Of a stretch of 64,000 nt of DNA, positions 19,310 to 26,103 are shown in pieces (the stretch's first letter is position 1; each line of letters begins with the position of its first letter). The translations under genes and the position numbers were made by a program. The stretch comes from Bacillota bacterium (lineage in GTDB: Bacteria > Bacillota > Negativicutes > Sporomusales > UBA7701): assembly GCA_023415775.1 (NCBI GenBank), contig JAEZJM010000003.1, forward strand, positions 62,001 to 126,000. Direction: 5' to 3'. The notes under the pieces are model-generated. The model made no database searches. It was not told the origin of the DNA and was given only the letters and a program-made list of their open reading frames with translations.

Positions 19310-20283
19310 CGGTCGGTTACGCTCCGCAGCAGTTGATCCATCTCCAGCAGCACCAGGCTTATCGGCCGCTGCCGCTTCACTACGATCGAGCCGGTGCAGA
19401 TCGTGCCGTCGCCGATCTTCAGGTTCGGGCCGCGCCGCGAAGACCACAGATACCCGCTCGGGGTAGTCTCATCGGTCAGCAACTCCACCCTCAGTTCCAA
19501 AACGGCAGTCGTCCCGGCCAGAAACTTCTGCACAAGCTCGCGGCTGCCCAGCACCCGCATCATCCCGTCCGTCGTCACCGGCAGCTCAGACACCGAGCGG
19601 ACCTTGCCAAGGATATAGCCATGCTCTTCTTTCTTAACCATCGAAGGGCTGACGCGGACCTCCATCCCCGGCACCACCCGCTTGCCTTCCTCCGCAGGCA
19701 CGTACATCGCTACTTCGCGCGAAATCTGGCCCGTATTGACGTCCGCCAGATTGATGCTCACGATCGCCTGCCCCGGCTTGATATACTCGCCGGGATTGAC
19801 CTTGACCTCAAGCACCGCCCCCGAAACCGGGCTTACCACCCGCGAATAATCGGTCAGCTTCGTTTCCAGCGTCTGGATCTGGGCCAGCTTCGCGCTGTAC
19901 TCGGACTGGCTGGACGCCACGCGAAGCTCGCTCTTCGCCTGCCTGATAGCCAGCACCAACTCCGGTTGGGCCGCCAGGGCAACGCTCTGTCCCTTCGCCA
20001 GGAAATCCCCCGGGGCGACCTCGATATCGAGAATCTGGCCCTCGGCGTGATGGGCGATATTGAAAACGCCGCCGGAAGAAACCAGCAGACCCTGGCCGGT
20101 CACCGTCGTCGCCACACTGCCGAGGAAACCCCAGCCGAGGGCGGCCGCCAGCAGCACAAGCATCGCCAGCAAAACCAGCCAGCCGCGGGGCGTTGTCACC
20201 GTCATCAGTTGATCCAGCTGCTCCGGCGACGAGAGTCGGTCCAGAGCGACTTTGCGGAAGAGGCCGTCGTCCAAGCCATCCAC
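19306..20283 (-). CDS. NHLM-type bacteriocin secretion adaptor (HlyD family)
   Basis: A 325-aa HlyD-like adaptor with an N-terminal membrane helix (about residues 35-58), a lipoyl half motif (NIAHHAEGQILDIEVAPGDF), a short coiled segment and a second half (SPVSGAVLEVKVNPGEYI). The form matches adaptors of NHLP/Nif11 export clusters (TIGR03794-type). It bridges the ABC exporter to the outside or outer membrane. The GTG at 20283 has GAGGA touching it. A TTG at 20274 has better spacing and may be the true start. It is linked by a 4-base ATGA overlap to the peptidase exporter. Confidence 0.88.
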   Translation of the reverse strand: MDGLDDGLFRKVALDRLSSPEQLDQLMTVTTPRGWLVLLAMLVLLAAALGWGFLGSVATTVTGQGLLVSSGGVFNIAHHAEGQILDIEVAPGDFLAKGQSVALAAQPELVLAIRQAKSELRVASSQSEYSAKLAQIQTLETKLTDYSRVVSPVSGAVLEVKVNPGEYIKPGQAIVSINLADVNTGQISREVAMYVPAEEGKRVVPGMEVRVSPSMVKKEEHGYILGKVRSVSELPVTTDGMMRVLGSRELVQKFLAGTTAVLELRVELLTDETTPSGYLWSSRRGPNLKIGDGTICTGSIVVKRQRPISLVLLEMDQLLRSVTDR

Positions 20284-20296
20284 TCCTCAGGGTTTC

Positions 20297-20419
20297 GGCC
20301 GTTGATAAGCACCTGTCTGCGGCGTTGCTCCTCGGATGGCCCGCTTGACGTACGCAAACAAGTACGCCGGCGCGGTCCATCCTCCGGTGCGCCTTGCATC
20401 CAGGCGCTTCTGAACGGCC
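20297..20419. repeat. Intergenic inverted-repeat element, copy B (short form)
   Basis: 123 bp with terminal repeats GGCCGTTGATAAG and CTTCTGAACGGCC. The centre holds a separate inverted repeat (GATGGCCCGC...GCGCGGTCCATC) in place of the GCTTGCTAGC core of other copies. It separates the Nif11 precursor from the export operon. At its lower edge GGCCTTTC/GAAAGGCC (20416-20438) can form a small hairpin that may end the precursor transcript. Confidence 0.8.
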
Positions 20420-20471
20420 TTTCTATGTGAGAAAGGCCTTAATCTTTACAGCTTTTCGAGCTATGCTCGTG

Positions 20472-20822
20472 CTACCCGCGTCCCGCCAGGAATTTTTCCT
20501 CCAGCGCGCTGGCCATCCTAGCTGCGGCCGGCATACCGGGTTTCGCGCCGTACGAACCCTGCCGCAGGAACGTTGCAGCTATAACCCCCACGCCGCCCGA
20601 CACCGAATCGAGGTCGGTCTCGCTCAGCTCGCCCTTCGTCGCTTTCGCCACATACAGCAGCAGCTTGAGGGCCGAACGGAACTCTTCCGCGCCCATCTCC
20701 AGGCCTTCGCCCTTCAGCACCGCAAGCGCGTCCTGCAGGGAAGACGCCTTCTCCATGCGCCTGCGGAACAGTTCCTCGTTTACCGCCTTGTCCATGAACA
20801 ACTGCAGCTTGCGCTCCTCCAC
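20472..20822 (-). CDS. Nif11-type leader peptide precursor
   Basis: A 116-aa peptide precursor of the Nif11-like leader family. The helical leader (about residues 5-65) runs into LSETDLDSVSGG, a canonical double-glycine cleavage site ending at residue 77. The predicted core is 39 residues and starts VGVIAATFLRQGSYG. It lacks Cys and has few Ser/Thr, so lanthionine or sactionine chemistry is unlikely. A GTG start is used with GGGAGG upstream. The C39 exporter encoded 1.2 kb downstream on the same strand should process it. The mature activity is unknown. Confidence 0.85.
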   Translation of the reverse strand: MEERKLQLFMDKAVNEELFRRRMEKASSLQDALAVLKGEGLEMGAEEFRSALKLLLYVAKATKGELSETDLDSVSGGVGVIAATFLRQGSYGAKPGMPAAARMASALEEKFLAGRG

Positions 20823-20868
20823 CCTCGTCGCCTCCCGACAAATATATACGCGCGCATGTAAAACACCA

Positions 20869-20896
20869 AATATAACTCACAGTTATTGTTTCACAA
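20869..20896 (-). promoter_or_regulatory. Probable promoter of the Nif11 precursor
   Basis: Read on the minus strand, TTGTGA and TATATT are separated by 16 bases, ending about 47 bases before the GTG. It points away from the promoter at 21032-21061. The AT-rich gap between them is the regulatory centre of the peptide locus. Confidence 0.45.
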
Positions 20897-21031
20897 ATTC
20901 TTCCTTTTGGCAAGTACTATTTTCCCGCCGGAAAGCGATCAACCTGTCAAAATAGCGACATATTTCCTCCAAATAGGTTTTGGTTAATCGCCGTAATCGA
21001 CAAAAAATTTCCCGCCGAGGTAAAATTTAAC

Positions 21032-21061
21032 TTGACACATTACTTAACCGAGAGCTATAAT
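21032..21061 (+). promoter_or_regulatory. Strong sigma-A promoter for the NHLP precursor transcript
   Basis: A perfect TTGACA (21032-21037) and perfect TATAAT (21056-21061) with an 18-base spacer. It drives the decayed precursor at 21124 and the intact one at 21357. Confidence 0.8.
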
Positions 21062-21123
21062 TTGCTCAAAAGGGAAAAGCATTTTTACATATGGTTAACT
21101 TGATAAATAACAAGGGAAAAACC

Positions 21124-21320
21124 ATGGAGAAAGTCGATTTTATTCGCAACCGCGCGCAGTGTTCGCCAAGGCCTGGACCGACCCGGTGTACCGCCAAGCC
21201 CTTGTCGCCAACCCCCAAGAGGTTATCGCCAAAGCAGACGGCAAATGAATCAGCCACGAAGGCATGAAACTCGGCAAAGCAATCGGCCACGGCGCCCAAA
21301 AAGTCTTCCACGGCTGGTAA
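21124..21320 (+). pseudogene. Decayed NHLP-type precursor gene
   Basis: An ATG with an AAGGGA ribosome site opens MEKVDFIRNRA. The frame then shifts, and the continuing sequence is in another frame from 21159: FAKAWTDPVYRQALVANPQ, clearly like SAKAWADSPFRAALLTDPK of the second leader in the next gene. A TGA interrupts this frame at 21246. After it the frame resumes with AIGHGAQKVFHGW and a stop at 21320, resembling the tail of the intact precursor. The leader's C-terminal half and most of the core are missing. It is therefore a frameshifted, internally deleted relic. Confidence 0.75.
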
Positions 21321-21356
21321 GCCATGCAGGAAAGTGCAAAACAGGGAGGAAAGAAT

Positions 21357-22043
21357 ATGGACAATATCGCCATTGAGAGCAAGCGGGCTGAGCTCCTCGC
21401 CCGCGTATGGTCCAGCCCCGACTACCGGCGCCAGTTCGCCGCCCACCCCAAGGACGTCATCGCCGGCGAATTCGGCCTGGACTTACCCGCCGGCACCAAC
21501 GTCGAAGTCCTCTTCGACACACCCGACACCGAGCACCTCGTCCTCATACCGCCCGCAATGCTCCCCGCGGACGACGAGTCCGACGTCCAGGTACGCATCT
21601 CCGCCAAGGCCTGGGCCGATTCGCCCTTCAGGGCCGCCCTCCTCACCGACCCCAAGGCCGCCTTCAGGGACCATCTCAACTATACGCTGCCTGACAAACC
21701 CGCCCTCAAAGTCGTCGAGCAGACCGAAAACACTTACTACATTGTCATTCCCCAGCGGCCGCCCAGCCTTACCGACGCCGAGCTCGACCAGGTCGCCGGC
21801 GGCACCAGTACGCTGCAGAAAGTCCAGTACGGCGTCAGCGGCGGCTCGATTGGCGTCGGTGTCGCCATGTCGATTATTCCTGGCGGCGCCATACTCGGTG
21901 CGCCCCTGGTGATCTCGGGCTTGAGCGGGCTCCTCACCGACGGCGACGTCCGTCACGGCATCGCCACCGCCGCCCAAGCCGTCGGCTCGGGAGTATCCAA
22001 AGCCGCCCACGCCGTCAGCAGCATTTTCCACAGACGCTGGTAA
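21357..22043 (+). CDS. NHLP-type peptide precursor with two tandem nitrile-hydratase-like leaders
   Basis: A 228-aa precursor. Residues about 8-67 (RVWSSPDYRRQFAAHPKDVI to LVLIPP) and 80-149 (AKAWADSPFRAALLTDPK to IVIPQRPPSLTDAELDQVAGG) are two copies of the nitrile-hydratase-alpha-like leader. Only the second ends in a GG cleavage site (148-149). The core is 79 residues, with no Cys, rich in Gly, Ala, Val and Ile, and contains GxxxG-like spacing and a His/Arg end. That composition resembles an unmodified membrane-active bacteriocin more than a modified RiPP. The ATG at 21357 has GGGAGGAAAG. The C39 exporter on the opposite strand is the likely processor. Confidence 0.88.
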   Translation: MDNIAIESKRAELLARVWSSPDYRRQFAAHPKDVIAGEFGLDLPAGTNVEVLFDTPDTEHLVLIPPAMLPADDESDVQVRISAKAWADSPFRAALLTDPKAAFRDHLNYTLPDKPALKVVEQTENTYYIVIPQRPPSLTDAELDQVAGGTSTLQKVQYGVSGGSIGVGVAMSIIPGGAILGAPLVISGLSGLLTDGDVRHGIATAAQAVGSGVSKAAHAVSSIFHRRW

Positions 22044-22075
22044 ACATAAACTGCCTTCGGGCGGCAAGCATTCGG

Positions 22076-22104
22076 TTGCATCTTCTGCGCTCTTTTGCCA
22101 TAAT
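22076..22104 (+). promoter_or_regulatory. Promoter of the XRE regulator
   Basis: TTGCAT (22076-22081) and CATAAT (22099-22104), 17-base spacer. The regulator start codon lies 38 bases on. Confidence 0.6.
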
Positions 22105-22141
22105 AGTGTTGTACGCCAATTTAGAAAAGCGCGGTGTTATT

Positions 22142-22480
22142 ATGGATATCGGACAACGGATCAGGCGCCTCCGCAAGGCCAACCGGCTCACCCTCGAGGA
22201 ACTGGCCCGGGCGACAGATCTCTCGCAGCCCTTCATAAGCCAGATAGAGCGCGACATCAAAACCCCTTCCATCGAAACCCTTTCCCGCGTCTGCGAAGCG
22301 CTCGGCGTCACCTTGGCGGAATTCTTTTCGCCGGGCATCCTTCTGCCACCCGACATCGAGCGGCTGGTCGAAGCCGCTCAGCGGCTCACCCCCCAGCAGC
22401 GCGAACTGCTGTCGCGGTTCCTCGAACAACTGGAGGCGGCGACCAATGCCCCCGAGGGCCGCACCTCAGACTCCAACTGA
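22142..22480 (+). CDS. XRE-family transcriptional regulator
   Basis: A 112-aa DNA-binding protein with an N-terminal Cro/C1-type helix-turn-helix (residues about 4-60: RIRRLRKANRLTLEELARAT, then SQPFISQIERDIKTPSIETL). A short C-terminal helical tail (QRLTPQQRELLSRFLEQLEA) may dimerise. The layout resembles SinR-like or phage-repressor-like proteins without a ligand domain. The start MDIGQRIRRL is chosen over an upstream in-frame ATG because it follows a promoter at a sensible distance, though the ribosome site is weak. It sits next to the peptide precursor and may control that locus; this is inference from position. Confidence 0.85.
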   Translation: MDIGQRIRRLRKANRLTLEELARATDLSQPFISQIERDIKTPSIETLSRVCEALGVTLAEFFSPGILLPPDIERLVEAAQRLTPQQRELLSRFLEQLEAATNAPEGRTSDSN

Positions 22481-22490
22481 TACCACAAGA

Positions 22491-22520
22491 AAACCCGGCG
22501 ATTTCTCGCCGGGTTTTTTC
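22491..22520. terminator. Bidirectional terminator between XRE and radical SAM genes
   Basis: A perfect 10-bp stem (22491-22500 with 22507-22516) flanked by A and T runs, between convergent genes. Confidence 0.85.
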
Positions 22521-22547
22521 TTTGCGCGGCCGTTAATAACCAACAAC

Positions 22548-23609
22548 CTAACCGAACAGCCGCCGTGACAGCTCCTTCAGCGCCACCGGGCATTGCCGGT
22601 CGCCGGTCGCCGGGTCGCCGTATACCTTGGCCGCCTTGGCCCGGCATGGCCGGCAGAAGGGGAGGTGGCCGCACCGGCGGCAGGGGGCGCCGATCGTCTC
22701 CTCCGTAGCCCTTAAAGCCGCCAGCACCGGCGAGTTCTGCCAGTACTCCGCGATCGTCAGTCCGGTCTCGGGGCAGTCGAGATGAGGGCACGGATTGAGC
22801 CGGCCGTCCACGTCCACGGCAACCGCATCGCGCCCCGCGCCGCAGCCGGCCTCGACGCCCGTCGTCCACTCCCCGTACACCGCCAGCCTCAGCGCCGGAT
22901 AACAGCTTTCCACCTCGATCGGCATCGCCGGATCGTCATAGTCTCGCAAGAACGCCGCCAGGCGGAAGAAAGCCTCGCCCGACAAGATTGCCCCCGCGTT
23001 GTGGCGAGAATCGGGTTTCAGCGCCAGAACGACTATTCCTCCCGCGCCCAGCCCCCTGGCCTTGGCCGCCAGGGCGGGGAAATCGTCGGCATTGTCCTGA
23101 CGGGCCACCCAGTTGATGTAGAAAGGTTGGCCCAGGCTCCGCAGCAGCTCGGCCGCCGCCACCGTCTCCCGGAAGCAGGTGCGCGACAAAGCGTGGATAT
23201 CCTCCCGCGACCCGTTCAGCGACAGCCACAGGCTGCCCAGGCCGCTCGCCGCCAGCTCCTTCGCCAGCTCGGCCGTCAGGCCCACGCCGCTCGTCGCCAC
23301 CGCCGTCCCGATACCGGCCGCAGTCGCCAGCCGCACCACCTCCGCCAGGCGGGGATAGGAGAGGGGCTCGCCGCCGCTAAGATTCAGCTCATGCACCTTC
23401 AGCGCCGCCGCCTCGGCCACAAACGCCGTCAACACATCCCAGTCGATGTCCCGCGCCTCTGCCGCCTTCACATAGCACTGCGGGCAGCTCAGCGGGCAGC
23501 GCGTCGTTAGCGCCACATTCATCTGCCAGGGCATCGACAGCGACCGCGGCGGGCGGCCGTCGCCCAGATACTCCGCCGGCCATAGCTCGGTATCGGTCAT
23601 TACAGTCAT
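22548..23609 (-). CDS. Radical SAM protein with SPASM-like C-terminal domain
   Basis: A 353-aa radical SAM enzyme. The cluster motif is CPLSCPQC (Cys38, 42, 45), followed by the NLSGGEPL glycine-rich motif. The C-terminus is rich in Cys (GCGAGRDAVAVDVDGRLNPC, then CRRCGHLPFCRPC and a last CP), the pattern of a SPASM domain holding auxiliary iron-sulfur clusters. SPASM enzymes mature peptides or proteins or act on cofactors. It lies 43 bases downstream of two YeeE/YedE transporter genes on the same strand, so it is probably co-transcribed with them. It also lies near peptide precursors. Either a sulfur/selenium role or peptide maturation is possible. Confidence 0.85.
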   Translation of the reverse strand: MTVMTDTELWPAEYLGDGRPPRSLSMPWQMNVALTTRCPLSCPQCYVKAAEARDIDWDVLTAFVAEAAALKVHELNLSGGEPLSYPRLAEVVRLATAAGIGTAVATSGVGLTAELAKELAASGLGSLWLSLNGSREDIHALSRTCFRETVAAAELLRSLGQPFYINWVARQDNADDFPALAAKARGLGAGGIVVLALKPDSRHNAGAILSGEAFFRLAAFLRDYDDPAMPIEVESCYPALRLAVYGEWTTGVEAGCGAGRDAVAVDVDGRLNPCPHLDCPETGLTIAEYWQNSPVLAALRATEETIGAPCRRCGHLPFCRPCRAKAAKVYGDPATGDRQCPVALKELSRRLFG

Positions 23610-23652
23610 GCTTCCCCCGTCTTACTAGCTGCCGGCCATGTTAACCCCGGCG

Positions 23653-24228
23653 TTACCTTAGCCCTTGGCCCGGCCGTTTCTGCAGCTTCAGCGCCGGCTT
23701 CGTCGCCTCGTACCGCTCCAACTGCCAAAACAGCAGCAGCGTCAGCGCCACCACCGCCGCGATCACCACCCAGTGGTTCACGCCCAACGCCTGGGGCAGC
23801 GTGATCTTGCCGTAATTGCCCCAAGTAAGCACCGTCGTCTTCAGCCACGGGAAGGCCTCCGCGTAAAGGCCGGCCCCCACCAGCATACCCAGGATGGCCC
23901 ACGCCGCGTCCAGTCGGCCCTCGCCCAGCGACGCCACCGCCGTGCCAGGGCAGTAGCCCACCAGGCCCCAGCCCAGGCCGAAGATCAGGCCGCCGATCAC
24001 CACGCCGCCCAGGATAGTCGGCTTCACCGCCAGCTTCACCAGGCCCAGATCATAAAGCAGGTAAACGCCCACCATCGCCACAACCACATGCGACAGCATA
24101 AACTTGACGATCGTGAAATCCACCAGGCGTAGCGCTCCCAGTTGCTTATCATAGCGGAGCACCCGCCCCTTCTGCAGGAAAAAACCGAACAGCACTCCGG
24201 TAACGAACCCGTACAACAGCTCTGTCAT
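23653..24228 (-). CDS. YeeE/YedE family sulfur/selenium transporter, second half-size subunit
   Basis: A 191-aa membrane protein with about five helices. The family motif GWGLVGYCPGTAVASLGEG places a conserved Cys at residue 93, corresponding to a Cys implicated in thiosulfate handling in TsuA-like proteins. The start at 24228 is preceded by GGGAGGCGG and overlaps the stop of the upstream gene as ATGA. A much longer ORF upstream of it is a frame artefact. It probably pairs with the preceding half-size YeeE protein to form one transporter for a sulfur- or selenium-containing anion. Confidence 0.88.
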   Translation of the reverse strand: MTELLYGFVTGVLFGFFLQKGRVLRYDKQLGALRLVDFTIVKFMLSHVVVAMVGVYLLYDLGLVKLAVKPTILGGVVIGGLIFGLGWGLVGYCPGTAVASLGEGRLDAAWAILGMLVGAGLYAEAFPWLKTTVLTWGNYGKITLPQALGVNHWVVIAAVVALTLLLFWQLERYEATKPALKLQKRPGQGLR

Positions 24229-24743
24229 CTGCCGCCGCCTCCCCCGTACACGATCCGGGCCATGATTAGGCCGCCGACAAAGAAACACACCAGCGCGATA
24301 TAACCGCTGACCGCTAGCTGAAGCGAACCGCTCAGCCCATGACCGCTCGGTCAGCCGTCGGCCAGGCGGGCGCCGAACATCGCCACGATCCCGCCGACGA
24401 ACGCCACCGCTCCCCGGTGCCAGGCCGAAGCCCCGAACCGCTCGCTCCACATATCGGGCACCGCCTGCAGACGGAGCTCGCCCGCCGCCCGGGCAGCCGC
24501 GAACGCCCCGACGAAAATCCCGGCCACGAATAACCACTGCCAGTCGAACTTCGGTGCCTCGCGGATAAAATATTCCATCTTCGCCACCCGTTCGGCGCCG
24601 AAAAGCTGCTCGATCATCCCGGTCGTCCGCACGAAAGTCGTCGAAGCCCCGAGATACTTTCCGGCGACCCACACCGACAGGATCGAAACCAGGCCGCTCA
24701 GCGCCCCGGCCACGTAGGGATTCCAGCCCCTGTCTTCCTTCAT
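24225..24743 (-). CDS. YeeE/YedE family transporter, first half-size subunit, probable selenoprotein (UGA at codon 131)
   Basis: Conventional translation stops after 130 aa at a TGA (24353-24351, ...FGARLADG). The same frame continues as PSGHGLSGSLQLAVSGY and a further hydrophobic helix to a TGA at 24225-24227, giving 172 aa. In the family this site is a conserved Cys followed by TSGHG, so the UGA replaces that Cys. A hairpin begins 14 bases after the UGA. The extended stop overlaps the next ATG as ATGA, an arrangement that exists only with readthrough. GGGAGG precedes the ATG. Selenocysteine is the best explanation; a nonsense mutation is the alternative. Confidence 0.75.
24317..24336 (-). 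promoter_or_regulatory. Candidate bacterial SECIS hairpin
   Basis: On the mRNA, GCUGA-GCG pairs with CGC-U-UCAGC, leaving one bulged U and a GUU apical loop. The loop begins 22 bases after the UGA and starts with G. Both features fit the general bacterial SECIS description (a stem-loop shortly after UGA, with G among the first loop bases and often a bulged U). Confidence 0.55.
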
Positions 24744-24914
24744 CTCATAACCTCCCTTGCTGCAAATACTATATAATCCTATGCTTCGACGCGTCGTTTT
24801 GCCGCACCTCCCTGCGTCCGTCCCGCAAACAATAATTAACCCCGCTTTATGTAGTCTTCTGCCGCCGCCGCGCATAAGATAATAGAGAAACCCACCGACA
24901 AGGAGGGGAAACCG

Positions 24915-25139
24915 GTGCCGCAAAACAAACCGCGCAAACCGTTTCGTCAGGTACCGACCGAAGCATTCAGCCCTCTCATCCCCACCGAAGTATTCATCGA
25001 GCTCAATCCAGAACTGGTAAGTTTCTTCGAGACCCAGTACTATCCCGAAAACTATCCCGCTTATCAAGGGTATAAGTATCAAAGCTGGAGCTGCTTCCCA
25101 CGTCGCTTCTGTGTGCCGCGGCCGTGCACTCCCGTTTAG
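24915..25139 (+). CDS. Small aromatic- and proline-rich protein of unknown function
   Basis: A 74-aa ORF starting with GTG behind a strong AAGGAGG. It is rich in Phe, Tyr, Pro and Gln, has an FFETQYYPENYPAYQGY segment, and ends in a Cys/Arg/Pro tail (CFPRRFCVPRPCTPV). It has no signal peptide or membrane helix. A hairpin terminator follows. The composition recalls small spore-coat-like proteins, but I recognise no family. It stands alone between divergent and tandem neighbours, with a 170-base upstream gap that shows no clear promoter. Confidence 0.55.
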   Translation: MPQNKPRKPFRQVPTEAFSPLIPTEVFIELNPELVSFFETQYYPENYPAYQGYKYQSWSCFPRRFCVPRPCTPV

Positions 25140-25166
25140 CGGGCAAGGCCGCCAGCCATCCCCCCG

Positions 25167-25194
25167 GAGTCCCGGCTCATGCCGGGCTCTTTCC
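25167..25194 (+). terminator. Probable terminator after the small ORF
   Basis: GAGTCCCGGC pairs with GCCGGGCTC (one bulge) and is followed by TTTCCTTT. Confidence 0.5.
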
Positions 25195-25271
25195 TTTGGG
25201 CGGGCGAAATCATACCCGCCTGCCATGCGGCATATGCTTCCCTATAGAGGACCGCAGGAGGGATGCCGACC

Positions 25272-25970
25272 GTGAAGCGCAGGAAAACGTGGGGAATATA
25301 TCTCGCCGCCGGGGTGCTGGTCGCCTTGCTGGCCGTTGGACATATCCTTCAGGACCATAGCCGGGCGGTCAAAAAAGTGCCTACAAACCGAAAAATCATC
25401 GCCCTCACCTTCGACGATGGGCCGCACCCGCGCACCACCCAGGCGCTGCTGGCGGTGCTGTCCGCCAAAAATGTGCGGGCCACTTTCTTCCTTCTCGGCG
25501 AAAACGCCGCCAAATTCCCCGACCTGCTCGCCGACATCGCCGCCGCCGGCCAGGAAATTGCCAGCCACGGCTATCGGCACCAGTTCCCCAACAAACAACC
25601 CCGCGCAGAACTATATGCCGACCTGGCGAGGTTCGAGACGGTCGTTGCCGCAGTCGGGGCGCATCCCGCCCTCTTCAGGCCGCCGGGCGGCGGCTACAAC
25701 GACCTCCTCGTCGCCGACCTTGCCGCGAGGGGCTACACCACCATCCTCTGGTCGATAGACCCCCGCGACTGGGACCGGCGCAGCTCGGCGCAGATCACTA
25801 ACGTCATCATCCACCAGGCCGCGCCCGGGGACATCATCCTCCTCCACGAAGGCGAATGCGCCGTCAACACCCCCGCCGCCGTCGCCGCCGTTATCGACCG
25901 GCTGCGCGGCGAAGGGTACGAGTTCGTCCCGGTGGGGGAACTGCTCCAATACTACGAGATCAGGCAATAG
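25272..25970 (+). CDS. Polysaccharide deacetylase (NodB/CE4 family), membrane-anchored
   Basis: A 232-aa protein with an N-terminal membrane anchor (about residues 7-26) and a NodB homology domain. LTFDDGPHP gives the catalytic and metal Asp pair, SHGYRH the metal-binding HxxxH-like motif, RPPGGGYND the third motif and ILLHEG the C-terminal His motif. It would remove N-acetyl groups from peptidoglycan or a related glycan outside the cell. The GTG at 25272 is favoured because AGGAGGG lies nine bases upstream, while an ATG at 25263 touches that site. It may act in cell-wall or spore cortex modification along with the next gene. Confidence 0.88.
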   Translation: MKRRKTWGIYLAAGVLVALLAVGHILQDHSRAVKKVPTNRKIIALTFDDGPHPRTTQALLAVLSAKNVRATFFLLGENAAKFPDLLADIAAAGQEIASHGYRHQFPNKQPRAELYADLARFETVVAAVGAHPALFRPPGGGYNDLLVADLAARGYTTILWSIDPRDWDRRSSAQITNVIIHQAAPGDIILLHEGECAVNTPAAVAAVIDRLRGEGYEFVPVGELLQYYEIRQ

Positions 25971-26103
25971 ACCGGGCCGCTGCCCCCCGCCGCGCACAAC
26001 TTTTTCGTCGCGTTCTTGCAGGAAATGTCAATCCATGTCCGAATATTATCGTTAACTAACCCGCAGCCCAACGCCCCGGGCCTACATAAGTGGAGGTAGT
26101 TCT

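Noticed and set aside
17483..19336. 617-codon open frame opposite the peptidase exporter
   Set aside because: Same reason: low-complexity His/Arg/Gln composition antisense to a well-supported gene.
21246..21248. TGA in the NHLP relic as a possible second selenocysteine codon
   Set aside because: The gene is also frameshifted and internally deleted, and the family has no Cys at this place, so decay explains it better.
24744..25226. Long upstream extension of the first YeeE gene
   Set aside because: The extension translates the antisense of the small ORF and shows no membrane or family features; MKEDRG at 24743 has GGGAGG and begins the hydrophobic protein.
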